Below are positions 7,484 through 15,722 of a stretch of DNA of 64,000 nucleotides, in pieces. The notes beneath the pieces were generated by a model. It was not told where the DNA came from. It saw nothing but the letters and a program-made list of their open reading frames with translations, and made no database searches. Source of the stretch: an uncultured Granulosicoccaceae bacterium (GTDB lineage: Bacteria; Pseudomonadota; Gammaproteobacteria; Granulosicoccales; Granulosicoccaceae); the NCBI GenBank assembly GCA_938007995.1, contig CALLLW010000053.1, positions 19,057 to 83,056 of the forward strand, read 5' to 3'. Both the position numbers and the translations under genes were made by a program. How positions within the stretch are numbered: the first letter of the stretch is position 1; every line of letters begins with the position of its first letter.

Positions 7484-9369
7484 TGGCGAAATACGAAACC
7501 ATAGTCGAAGAGGACATTGATATCCTCGTTTGCGGCGCGGGCCTGGGCGGCACCGGTGCAGCATTCGAAGCCCGGTACTGGGGTCAGGACAAAAAAATCG
7601 TTATTGCTGAAAAGGCAAATATTGACCGTTCCGGCGCTGTAGCGCAGGGTCTGTATGCGATCAACTGCTACATGGGCACCCGCTTCGGTGAAAATAATCC
7701 TGAAGATCATGTTCGCTACGCGCGCATTGATTTGATGGGTATGGTCCGTGAGGATCTGCTGTTTGATATGGCACGACACGTTGATTCAACTGTGCATCAG
7801 TTTGAAGAATGGGGTCTGCCACTGATGCGTGATCCAAAGACCGGCAACTACCAGCGTGAAGGGCGCTGGCAGATCATGATCCACGGTGAGTCATATAAGC
7901 CTATCGTTGCAGAGGCCGCAAAAAAATCTGCAGACAAGGTATTCAATCGAATCTGTGTTACCCATCTTTTAATGGACGATGCACACGAAAATCGTATTGG
8001 TGGCGCTGTTGGTTTTAATGTGCGAACCGGTAACTATCACGTCTTTAAATCAAAAGCGGTTATCGTTGGAGCTGGTGGTGCATCAAACATCTTCAAGCCG
8101 CGTTCAGTCGGTGAAGGTGCCGGTCGTGTCTGGTATGCCCCATGGTCTTCAGGCTCTGCCTACGGATTGTTGATTGGCGCAGGCGCCAAAATGACGCAGA
8201 TGGAAAACCGTATCGTACTTGCGCGTTTCAAAGACGGCTACGGCCCGGTTGGTGCGTACTTCCTGCACCTTAAAACCTACACTCAGAACGGTTTGGGTGA
8301 AGAGTACGAATCCAAATGGTGGCCATCACTGCAGGAGATCGTTGGTAAAGAATATCTTGACCCTGAAGTGTCGCATGCAACCCACCGCCCTATCCCCACC
8401 TGCCTGCGTAACCATGCTTTCATTCAGGAAGTTAACGCCGGACGCGGACCGATTCACATGGTCACTATGGAGGCATTCCAGGACCCGCATCTTGAAGAGA
8501 TTGGCTGGCATAACTTCCTGGGCATGACAGTCGGCCAGGCGGTACTGTGGGCTGCAACGGACGTTGATCCGAAATATGAAAACCCTGAACTCACCACGTC
8601 AGAACCTTACGTGATGGGATCTCACGCCACAGGCTGTGGTGCATGGTGTTCCGGACCGGAAGATCTGTCGCCACCAGAATACTACTGGGGCTATAACCGC
8701 ATGACCACAGTTGCCGGCTTGTTCGGTGCTGGCGATGCGGTAGGTGGTACTCCCCACGCATTCTCATCAGGATCATTTACCGAAGGTCGGCTCGCTGCCA
8801 AAGCTGCGTGTAAGTACATTGATGACGGCAAGGCTGAAGGCATTAGGGTTTCTGACGAACAGATCGAACGTCGCAGAGAAGAAGTCTACAAGCCGCTCGA
8901 GACATACAAGATCTATCGCAACGAGATCACTGCGGGTAGTGTCAACCCTAACTACATAAATCCGCGCCAGGCGCTTGATCGACTACAGAAGTTAATGGAT
9001 GAGTACGCAGGCGGTGTCACCGTCAGCTACATGACTAACGAAAAGTTGCTGAACATTGGCTTGAAAAAACTCAAGCTATTGGAAGAAGATCTTGAGAAGG
9101 TCGCGGCTGAAAACATTCACGAACTGCTGCGTGCATGGGAAATCAAGCATCGCCATCTGACCTCGGAATCTGTGGTACAGCACACCTTGTTCCGCAAGGA
9201 AACACGCTGGCCCGGCTATTACTACAGAGGTGATCATTTAAAGCTTGATGATGAAAACTGGCATGTATTAACCGTTTCACGGCGCGACCCTGAGACCGGT
9301 GAATACACCATGGAAAAAGCCCCTTGCTATCACCTGAGCGAGGTGGATGGCAAGTCAAGCGCTGCCTGA
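7483..9369 (+). CDS. aprA: Adenylylsulfate reductase alpha subunit (FAD)
   Basis: A 628-aa flavoprotein that interconverts APS plus two electrons with sulfite plus AMP. The FAD-binding Rossmann motif is GAGLGG at 18-23. Conserved AprA blocks are intact: RPIPTCLRNHA, GRGPIHM, GSHATGCGAW, and SSGSFTEGRLAAKAAC near the FAD-binding C-terminal lobe. It belongs to the fumarate reductase/succinate dehydrogenase flavoprotein superfamily. Length and completeness argue for a working enzyme. It overlaps aprB by one base and is followed by a strong intrinsic terminator, so aprMBA forms a defined transcription unit. ATP sulfurylase, the usual partner that converts APS to sulfate and ATP, is not in this window. 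Confidence 0.96.
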   Translation: MAKYETIVEEDIDILVCGAGLGGTGAAFEARYWGQDKKIVIAEKANIDRSGAVAQGLYAINCYMGTRFGENNPEDHVRYARIDLMGMVREDLLFDMARHVDSTVHQFEEWGLPLMRDPKTGNYQREGRWQIMIHGESYKPIVAEAAKKSADKVFNRICVTHLLMDDAHENRIGGAVGFNVRTGNYHVFKSKAVIVGAGGASNIFKPRSVGEGAGRVWYAPWSSGSAYGLLIGAGAKMTQMENRIVLARFKDGYGPVGAYFLHLKTYTQNGLGEEYESKWWPSLQEIVGKEYLDPEVSHATHRPIPTCLRNHAFIQEVNAGRGPIHMVTMEAFQDPHLEEIGWHNFLGMTVGQAVLWAATDVDPKYENPELTTSEPYVMGSHATGCGAWCSGPEDLSPPEYYWGYNRMTTVAGLFGAGDAVGGTPHAFSSGSFTEGRLAAKAACKYIDDGKAEGIRVSDEQIERRREEVYKPLETYKIYRNEITAGSVNPNYINPRQALDRLQKLMDEYAGGVTVSYMTNEKLLNIGLKKLKLLEEDLEKVAAENIHELLRAWEIKHRHLTSESVVQHTLFRKETRWPGYYYRGDHLKLDDENWHVLTVSRRDPETGEYTMEKAPCYHLSEVDGKSSAA

Positions 9370-9404
9370 TCGGTAGCATTGTTTTTGTAAACAGGCAGGT
9401 CGAC

Positions 9405-9440
9405 ACAGGGTGGATATGCTTACATATCCACCCTGTTTTT
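9405..9440 (+). terminator. Strong intrinsic terminator after aprA
   Basis: A 14-bp perfect stem (9405-9418 with 9423-9436) closes a 4-nt loop and is followed by TTTT. It lies 35 nt after the aprA stop and separates aprMBA from the downstream unknown genes. Confidence 0.92.
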
Positions 9441-9560
9441 CGTTCTGAGCACAGACCGCCAGCTCCGTGGCTTTTGCGCTGCCTGGTGTTCTGGTGACAC
9501 ACAAGTCGGTAACACGCTGTTTACAGCATTTAATTTCACAGCGGTAACCAACCGGGATTC

Positions 9561-9917
9561 ATGATGAATATTATCGATCATACTGATGAAGAACTGGCAG
9601 CGATCGCCCATCCAATGTGGGACGATCTGATCCGTTACTCCAATGAAGGTGAATACGGCAAATTCATTCGCAAGTTCTCATACGAAATGCTGTTCGGTTT
9701 AAACGAGGTTGAGATCGGCAAACAGTTTGCCAAAAGCGAGCTGACCCGAAGCCTTGATCCGGAATATGATTTTATCGGCTATATCAGGCGCAACGAGCAC
9801 GTCACCTGCCTGTACCGTATGCGCAGCAGCAAGCGCGAAGGCGAATGGCTTGGTCGTATGGTGTTGGGGTACAACAAAGAAGGCGAAGTGAATATATATG
9901 GCGCTTCTATATTTTAG
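9561..9917 (+). CDS. Small soluble protein of unknown function next to apr genes
   Basis: A 118-aa protein (or 117 aa from the ATG at 9564, which sits better behind the GGGA at 9554-9557). I do not recognise the family. The sequence is well ordered, with many charged and aromatic residues: EEYGKFIRKFSYEMLFG-like helices early and a beta-rich C-terminal half ending in a Gly/Tyr strand. The shape resembles small NTF2-like or cone-shaped sensor folds, but that is only an impression. It is the first gene after the apr terminator and is followed 30 nt later by a SlyD-like isomerase, so the pair is probably co-transcribed. Confidence 0.7.
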   Translation: MMNIIDHTDEELAAIAHPMWDDLIRYSNEGEYGKFIRKFSYEMLFGLNEVEIGKQFAKSELTRSLDPEYDFIGYIRRNEHVTCLYRMRSSKREGEWLGRMVLGYNKEGEVNIYGASIF

Positions 9918-9947
9918 AGATGTACCGGGACTAAAAGGCTTAACGTA

Positions 9948-10490
9948 ATGAGTGAAGCACCAATGGAAGATCCGATCGGTGATGGCAAACTGGTTGAACT
10001 GATGTACAAAGTCATCGACGCAAAAACAAAAAGCGTACTGACCGAAGTCGAATACCCGATTGGTTACGTCCATGGCGTTAACGCCATACTGGCACCACCG
10101 GTAATGAATGAACTCGAGGGCAAGCTGCCCGGTGATGTTATCGAAGTACCGATAGACTGCAATACGTTGTTTGGCCCACGCGATGAAACGCTGGTGCTGA
10201 CCGAACTACTTGAAAACGTGCCGGAAGAATACCGTGAGCTCGGTACCTCAATTTTGATGGAAAGTGAAAGCGGCAACACTAAGACATTTATCGTCACGCG
10301 GGTTGACGATAAAACCATCACGATCGATGGCAACAATCCGCTCTGCGGCCGTGAAGTGATATTCAAGCTCAACATCATGACCGTACGGGATGCGACCGAG
10401 GAAGAAGTCGCCTACGGTGGACCACTAAACGCTGACCCGGATATCACTGACATCGTCGGCCACAAGCAGACCACTAAACCGGTTCACTAA
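9948..10490 (+). CDS. SlyD-like FKBP-type peptidyl-prolyl cis-trans isomerase
   Basis: A 180-aa cytoplasmic prolyl isomerase and chaperone of the SlyD group. The FKBP domain is split by an insert-in-flap chaperone domain. The first half ends near GYVHGVNAILAP and LEGKLPGD. The flap insert runs about 68-118, and the second half contains DGNNPLCGREVIFKLNI and the family-typical VRDATEEE. The His/Cys-rich metal-binding tail of E. coli SlyD is absent; the tail here is short. SlyD proteins assist folding and sometimes metal delivery, so its position beside the apr block could mean a maturation role (inference). Confidence 0.88.
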   Translation: MSEAPMEDPIGDGKLVELMYKVIDAKTKSVLTEVEYPIGYVHGVNAILAPPVMNELEGKLPGDVIEVPIDCNTLFGPRDETLVLTELLENVPEEYRELGTSILMESESGNTKTFIVTRVDDKTITIDGNNPLCGREVIFKLNIMTVRDATEEEVAYGGPLNADPDITDIVGHKQTTKPVH

Positions 10491-10520
10491 TGCACCTTAC
10501 GCACAGTATTGTAATTAGCT

Positions 10521-11696
10521 ATGGCGTTGACAGTAGCCATTGCGGTGGCTATGACAGTAGCTATGACTCTGGCGGAGCTTACTGACTTGCCACAGCATCT
10601 GTACGCAGAAACACTACTGTCACCGGGCCTCGGCGTCACTCTGCAATGGCGTTATCAAAATAACGGCCGTGATCTGCTCGCCATCATGGACAGGGAATCA
10701 CCGGTCTACGGTGCACTGGGTCAGGCAATCGATCGATTTGAACGTACCGTGTTTGATCTGGCACCTGACAAACCGACACTGATCGAATGGGCCAACGCGC
10801 AAGACACATTACAGGATGCAGCGGATCGAAGAGAACTGAGACTCGGCGGTGCGCATGTTTTTCAACAATCTATCGAGTTGTTGCAAGGCATGCAAATGAT
10901 GACCGACCGGGAGACTGATCCATCAGGCTTATCCGCTATTCACCATAACATCGGTGATGTCATGGGCCTTATCGGTCAGCGCAGCGGTAGCAGCCATTTC
11001 CTGGAGCAGGCAGCACTTTCATACGAACAGGCGCTCGAAATTCGCACAGAACAAACAACACCACTGGAATGGGCCCAGACTACCTTTAACATGGGTATTG
11101 TTATGCATGCGATTGGTCAGCTTGAAAATGACAACCGCATGTTAAAGCAGGCACATCAAACCTACACACAGGCCGCAACGAGGCTGCCGAAGAACGAAGT
11201 ACCGGAAGACTGGTCAGAGGCACTTTGCTGCATTGGTATCGTGCTATACCAGCTCGGTGCGCAACGACGCGGTGCTCGAACTCTGGAGCAATCACTGGTG
11301 GCATTTCGCAATGCACTGAGTGAGCGCAGCAAGGATAAAAATCGCTTTGCATGGATCATCACGCAAAACAACGTTGCGGCAACTCTGCAGGGCCTGGGCA
11401 TCCATGAAGAAGATATCGGCTCACTGGAAGCATCTGTCCCCGTGTATGAAGAAGTACTTAAAGAAATCAAGCAGGATGAGCTGCCATTGATTCATGCTGT
11501 GATCAATGCAAATCGGGCATCAGCCTTACTGGCATTAGCTAACGAGTCTGATTATCTGGACATGGCAGAAACCGCGCTGGCAGAATTTGAATCTATACAG
11601 GCGATCCTGCAGGAAACTGATTACAAAAACTATCAACAACAAGTACTGGAAAGGATCACTGAATCCAGACAGTTAGTTGATTCTCTGCAGGTATAA
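10521..11696 (+). CDS. TPR-repeat protein
   Basis: A 391-aa protein whose residues from about 85 to 380 are tetratricopeptide-like repeats. They recur with a spacing near 50 and a common pattern P-x-E-W-A followed by N-x-G-x-V-x-x-x-I-G-Q-L. It is expected to be a protein-interaction scaffold. The first 20 codons are repetitive Ala/Val/Met/Thr sequence that could be a weak signal or membrane segment, or may lie before the true start; several in-frame ATGs are available. It sits 30 nt after the SlyD-like gene and 4 nt before the next gene, so it belongs to the same operon. Its partner is unknown. Confidence 0.7.
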   Translation: MALTVAIAVAMTVAMTLAELTDLPQHLYAETLLSPGLGVTLQWRYQNNGRDLLAIMDRESPVYGALGQAIDRFERTVFDLAPDKPTLIEWANAQDTLQDAADRRELRLGGAHVFQQSIELLQGMQMMTDRETDPSGLSAIHHNIGDVMGLIGQRSGSSHFLEQAALSYEQALEIRTEQTTPLEWAQTTFNMGIVMHAIGQLENDNRMLKQAHQTYTQAATRLPKNEVPEDWSEALCCIGIVLYQLGAQRRGARTLEQSLVAFRNALSERSKDKNRFAWIITQNNVAATLQGLGIHEEDIGSLEASVPVYEEVLKEIKQDELPLIHAVINANRASALLALANESDYLDMAETALAEFESIQAILQETDYKNYQQQVLERITESRQLVDSLQV

Positions 11697-11700
11697 CGTT

Positions 11701-12555
11701 TTGGCTAACATCAGAACATTTTCCAAAAAGCTTTTACCACCCTATTCCGGCCAGGTACAGGTTGCCGAATCGAACACCTATCGTGCGCTGACTATAGACG
11801 GACAGATCTGGGAGATTCAGTATGTCAAGCGTAGTCACGTCAGAGTGGCAACGCTAAGCAGCAAGGAGATTAATACCTACGCTGCCAATCCTGCTTTGAT
11901 GCAGCAGGAAATTGTTGATGATCAAATTATCGAGATGCTTGGTTTTCTGGCGCAGGTGTCTCTGCCATTCCCGAGCGCCGATCACTACGAATACTGGCTG
12001 CTTGATGCAGCAGAAGAAAAGCCGCTGGCGCTGATTTTTTCATGCACTGAGAGTACACAGATTGAAAAATTCCCGGCCCGTGCTGAATGGACAGCGTTAC
12101 CTGCCGCGGTGATGCCGGTGGTAAAAACAGAAGCAGAAGAAAAAGATCAAACGCCACCGGTTAACTACCGCCTTGAGCTACTTGTTTCAGAAAGAGCCGG
12201 TACCAAACGCAAGGCGGCATGGTTTAACCGCGATGACCATGATCACGGCAAATTTCCCGCCTGCCTGATACGTGAAGACTGGCCTGATTCAGCAAGTCAG
12301 GCACTTTGCTTGCGATACATAGAAAGACAGGCACCGCGTTTGCTGATGCTTCACGAACTGACAGAAACCACCCGGTCAAGGCTTGAGTCGTATTCCCGAT
12401 CTCAGGCGATGGAGGTCGCCCGATTCAGCCACCTGTACCCGGAGATTGTAGATCAGGAATTAATCAATTCACTTCGGGTTGAGGCTCGACTACGATCCGC
12501 CACAGAACCAGCACCTGCGATTAATGGCCGCCGTGACGGAATTTTGTATGTATGA
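11701..12555 (+). CDS. Conserved-looking hypothetical protein, apr-region operon
   Basis: A 284-aa soluble protein from TTG 11701, four bases after the TPR gene stop; a TTG at 11677 in the same frame is possible but overlaps that gene. I recognise no family. The N-terminal part (to about 110) contains alternating beta segments such as YRALTIDGQIWEIQYVK, suggesting a compact domain. A charged linker near 135-150 precedes a second beta-rich segment (YRLELLVSERAG) and a helical C-terminus with LHELTETTRSRLESYSRSQ. There is no signal peptide or membrane helix. Tight spacing ties it to the TPR and SlyD genes. Confidence 0.6.
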   Translation: MANIRTFSKKLLPPYSGQVQVAESNTYRALTIDGQIWEIQYVKRSHVRVATLSSKEINTYAANPALMQQEIVDDQIIEMLGFLAQVSLPFPSADHYEYWLLDAAEEKPLALIFSCTESTQIEKFPARAEWTALPAAVMPVVKTEAEEKDQTPPVNYRLELLVSERAGTKRKAAWFNRDDHDHGKFPACLIREDWPDSASQALCLRYIERQAPRLLMLHELTETTRSRLESYSRSQAMEVARFSHLYPEIVDQELINSLRVEARLRSATEPAPAINGRRDGILYV

Positions 12556-12578
12556 TCACTGCAAGCGTCGGGCGCCCT

Positions 12579-12674
12579 GAAATTTGCATTTAACCCGAGC
12601 CCGAATTTGCATTTACCTTGAACTGTGAATTTGCAATTACCTTGAACCCTGGATTTGCAATTACCTTGAACAAT
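12579..12674. repeat. Four tandem copies of a 24-bp repeat
   Basis: Copies begin at 12579, 12603, 12627 and 12651. The shared core is AATTTGCA(T/A)TTACCTTGAAC, with the first copy most diverged. Spacing is exactly 24 bp. The array lies in the 180-nt gap between the 284-aa gene and the 53-aa gene. The reverse complement begins with TG and resembles the multiple end repeats of IS21-family elements, but no transposase is present. Confidence 0.85.
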
Positions 12675-12734
12675 GAGAAAATCGGCGTCGAGATAATCCC
12701 GCACGCATTACCACATTAACCATGAGATAAAAAA

Positions 12735-12896
12735 ATGAGTGAACCTAAAAAAGAACGCCCGGTTGTGCCGGAAGGCCAGTCACAATACGTGAAAACCACG
12801 CAGATGAAGCCGAATGAAAAAGGTTTTGTCGGGTATAAAACCGAGTGGGAATCTTTTCAAAAAGAGAAGCCCTACGAGCCACCTAAAGCGCCGTAG
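12735..12896 (+). CDS. 53-aa basic small protein
   Basis: A short reading frame with ATG at 12735 and TAG at 12894-12896, giving 53 residues. It is rich in Lys, Glu and Pro (starts MSEPKKERPVVPEGQ, ends YEPPKAP), with a central QMKPNEKGFVGYKTEW. The composition is soluble and probably disordered, with no Cys. The codon pattern looks genuine and the sequence resembles small conserved proteins rather than noise, but I do not know the family. It is separated from the preceding gene by the 24-bp tandem repeats. Confidence 0.6.
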   Translation: MSEPKKERPVVPEGQSQYVKTTQMKPNEKGFVGYKTEWESFQKEKPYEPPKAP

Positions 12897-13030
12897 CACC
12901 CAGTGATATCAAGCCGGGCTTGCCAGCAGGAGCGGATAGCAGAATCTGTTGGCAACTCTGCCACCACACTCAAAAAGCTGAATCAACTGATCAGGCTGAA
13001 CCAGAAGCCGATCATTTAAATAGACAAGCC

Positions 13031-13057
13031 GGCGCAGGCCAAATCATGGCCTGCACC
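13031..13057. terminator. Hairpin between convergent genes
   Basis: An 11-bp stem with one mismatch (13031-13041 and 13047-13057) and a 5-nt loop lies between the 53-aa gene and the Kelch gene, which converge here. It may serve as a terminator, although neither side has a strong T-tract. Confidence 0.5.
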
Positions 13058-13097
13058 AATCGGTTGAGAAGTGGGTAGATTTTAGTTACTACCAATA

Positions 13098-15464
13098 CTA
13101 TCCGGCATTCACTCTTTTTCTGCGCACGAAGCAGATCAATAACAACAATAGAAACTTATCCACTGACCCTGATCCTGAAGTTCTGGTGGAGGAGTTATCA
13201 GCAGTATTTGATTGAACTTCGACATCGACGGTACTAACCGATTCAACCTCGGTACTCACTGATGTGTTATCAGTAATTCCGGTCTCACCCGAGGCATCGT
13301 CGTCAATGGTCACAGCGGCATTGTCAGAGTCGTTGTTTTCAACGTTACCAGGCTGCTCAGTAGACACGCTATTTTCAGCAACCGAACCGCGATCAACTGT
13401 TGACTCAGCTACGTCGCTGGACACTTTGCTCTCGTCCTCAGTATCTATAATCACGGCGTCACTGGTAACGTTATTGTCTGTAACATTTGCCACTTCAGAG
13501 TTATCAACGCTGTCGATAGCATCATTTTGTATTTGGTTATCAGCCGCGGATGCATTAACCGACGAATTATTACCAAAGCCAGGAGGACGGTAACCCGGAT
13601 CAGTCGTCAGCAATATTTTGTCTATAGCCAGACCATCTTCTCTCATCCATAGATTAACCGCATGGATGCCAGCTGAGGGTACGTTGAGGGTTGCCCGTAC
13701 ACCATCCCGTGTGCTGTTACTCCAGTTCCAGCCGGTCGGAAAACTGTTTATTTTATCCGCAGTGGCAGACAATTCATTGTTCAAGCCGGCATGAAGACTA
13801 TCGCTCTTACCCTCTCCACGAATAGTGTCTCCCCAGCCTAGCACCCATAGGTACCATGTTCCAGATCGATCAAAGTTAGCAAAGTACGATAATGACGGGC
13901 TGTTTACAGCGCTGTTGAGCAACTTACCACTGTCTGGAGTAGTCACCATTGAGGCATTATTACTGTCACCAGGGAGATTCGCAGATACCCACTTGTGTGT
14001 TCCAGCGATGACATTCGTATCAAAAAACTCGGCCTCAAACACTACCAGCCCTGGTGTCTGGTTCGCGTTAGCACCATCGTTCGTCACTGTTTCATTTACA
14101 GCAACAGAAGTTGAACCATCGGTGTTTGATTCAGAGTTTGGCTGCGGCGCTGGTTGTGTTTCTTGTTGTGGCTCTGGCTCTTTTTGCGGCTCTGGTTGTG
14201 TTTCTTGTTCTTGTTCTTGCTCTGGTTGTAGCTCTGGCTGCACAACTGGATTCTCAATAGCTACAGGCTCATCTACATCAGCTACAGGTGTACTGTCCGC
14301 AGAATCGAGCAACAACGGCGCCATGTCAGTAGCGTAAGTAACAAGACTCGGAATCGTAGCTGGTGCACCACCGGTGCTGACTATCAACTGATCATCAATG
14401 ACTCGCGCTACCGGTGCCAGCAGTGCCTGCGGTAGTTCTGCAACCGTATCCCAGTCATCATTCGCAGGATCGTAGCGATAAACCTTGTTGCCACTGGTCG
14501 CACCTCCAACAACATAAATAGCGCCTTTGTGTACAAAAGTCGATGGCTCTATATGTGATTGCACCGCGGGCAGACTGGCTACTTGTGTCCAGGTGTTTGT
14601 CTGTGGATTAAACTTGTGCACCAGGTTGGTATCCGGTGTTCCTGCACCACAACCGTCATGCGTGAACTGGCCACCTATCGCATAGATAAGCCCGTTAAAA
14701 ACTACTGTCGCAAAGTGGTTGCGCGGAACGGGCATTGGGGCAATACCGGAGATATCACTCCAGCCCTGTCCGGGCCTGTCAAGATCATAGACATAGTGAT
14801 TCGCAACATCACAGGACGCCTTCGCATCAAGCCCGCCAAACCAGTGTATCCGATTACCAACCAGCGCCGCACCGCCTGCAGCTACAGGCACTGGCAACTT
14901 AGGGCCGGCTGACCACTGTTTACTATCAAAGTTAAACTTCCACACATTTGCGGTCACCGCACCGGGATGATTGCCAATACGCCCACCAAGCATCCACGCT
15001 TCATTGCCAATCACTACAAACCCGTTGTGTGTTACTGCATTGCCTTTGGCAATTGATGTGTTGCTGATTACCGACCAGGTCTGAGTACCAGCATCGAATT
15101 TCTCTACGGCAGGTTCAACATCTATGCCTTTACCAAATCCGTTAAATACATATAAGTCATCACGATACTGTACAACCGTCGACTCAAAACGCGGGTTTTT
15201 AATATTGGGTAATACGGTCCACGACTGAGCATCCACAGGATTCGCCGCTGCAAGAACAGGCTCATCGCTTCCGTAATAGTTGTCTGCCGTATCACGGCGC
15301 ACAGAAGTGTTGTCACTAAATGGAACACCATCTGATGTAGATGACGAGCGCTCAGCATCGAGCTTGTCATCCAGCTGACTTGTCATTTGATACGCGAGCC
15401 ACGGCGCGCATACTACGCCAATTACAGCCAGCGCTCTCGCAGCTGTTCCTGTGAAGTAGTTCAT
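13098..15464 (-). CDS. Secreted Kelch-repeat protein with carbohydrate-binding-like domain and C-terminal sorting tail
   Basis: A 788-aa exported protein from the ATG at 15464, which has GGAAGGGA just upstream. Residues 1-25 form a signal peptide or anchor. About residues 60-385 are Kelch-type repeats (recurring VGNRIHWFGG, NGLIYAIGGQ and KGAIYVVGGA strands) that should form a beta-propeller. A Pro/Gln/Glu repeat linker follows (about 405-450). About 470-640 is a jelly-roll-like domain opening FEAEFFDTN and containing GTWYLWVLGWGD, similar to CBM6/malectin-type modules. The tail is Asp/Asn/Ser/Val-rich, then GSGSVDKFLLLLLICF and RRKR. That end resembles GlyGly-CTERM/rhombosortase signals, implying surface processing. 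It may bind surface or algal glycans (inference). Confidence 0.8.
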   Translation of the reverse strand: MNYFTGTAARALAVIGVVCAPWLAYQMTSQLDDKLDAERSSSTSDGVPFSDNTSVRRDTADNYYGSDEPVLAAANPVDAQSWTVLPNIKNPRFESTVVQYRDDLYVFNGFGKGIDVEPAVEKFDAGTQTWSVISNTSIAKGNAVTHNGFVVIGNEAWMLGGRIGNHPGAVTANVWKFNFDSKQWSAGPKLPVPVAAGGAALVGNRIHWFGGLDAKASCDVANHYVYDLDRPGQGWSDISGIAPMPVPRNHFATVVFNGLIYAIGGQFTHDGCGAGTPDTNLVHKFNPQTNTWTQVASLPAVQSHIEPSTFVHKGAIYVVGGATSGNKVYRYDPANDDWDTVAELPQALLAPVARVIDDQLIVSTGGAPATIPSLVTYATDMAPLLLDSADSTPVADVDEPVAIENPVVQPELQPEQEQEQETQPEPQKEPEPQQETQPAPQPNSESNTDGSTSVAVNETVTNDGANANQTPGLVVFEAEFFDTNVIAGTHKWVSANLPGDSNNASMVTTPDSGKLLNSAVNSPSLSYFANFDRSGTWYLWVLGWGDTIRGEGKSDSLHAGLNNELSATADKINSFPTGWNWSNSTRDGVRATLNVPSAGIHAVNLWMREDGLAIDKILLTTDPGYRPPGFGNNSSVNASAADNQIQNDAIDSVDNSEVANVTDNNVTSDAVIIDTEDESKVSSDVAESTVDRGSVAENSVSTEQPGNVENNDSDNAAVTIDDDASGETGITDNTSVSTEVESVSTVDVEVQSNTADNSSTRTSGSGSVDKFLLLLLICFVRRKRVNAG

Positions 15465-15515
15465 ATCTGTCCCTTCCACACTACGTAGAACTGAAAAATT
15501 CAGCAGCAACCGGAC

Positions 15516-15722
15516 TTAATTGCCAGGTTCCCAGAGACAGCGTATCGGCAGAAATGAATACTCTTTAGGCCAGGTGCCTTTGGTATTCAAAAAATCAATT
15601 GCGTTGTTACCCAAATCGGGCTTAACAGAGTTATACAAAAGGAAACTTGAAGAGTCAGACTCCCACGGAAATCTGGATTGCATCACAGGCCAAAACAGTG
15701 GCCAGATCAGTGGCTGGCACAC
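15516..15722 (-). CDS. Small hypothetical ORF coupled to the lactonase gene
   Basis: A 68-codon frame whose GTG start overlaps the TAG of the upstream SMP-30 gene (TAGTG), the pattern of translational coupling. The sequence is Trp- and Pro-rich near the start (WPLFWPVMQSRFPWE) and ends KEYSFLPIRCLWEPGN. I do not recognise it. It could be a small protein or the 3' remnant of a larger gene whose N-terminus was lost. Confidence 0.35.
   Translation of the reverse strand: MCQPLIWPLFWPVMQSRFPWESDSSSFLLYNSVKPDLGNNAIDFLNTKGTWPKEYSFLPIRCLWEPGN

Noticed and set aside
12579..12674. Possible CRISPR array at the 24-bp repeats
   Set aside because: The units are adjacent with no unique spacers, only four copies, and there are no cas genes.
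13825..14337. 170-codon Ser/Cys/Gly-rich frame antisense to the Kelch gene
   Set aside because: Its composition arises from the Pro/Gln/Glu repeat read on the opposite strand.
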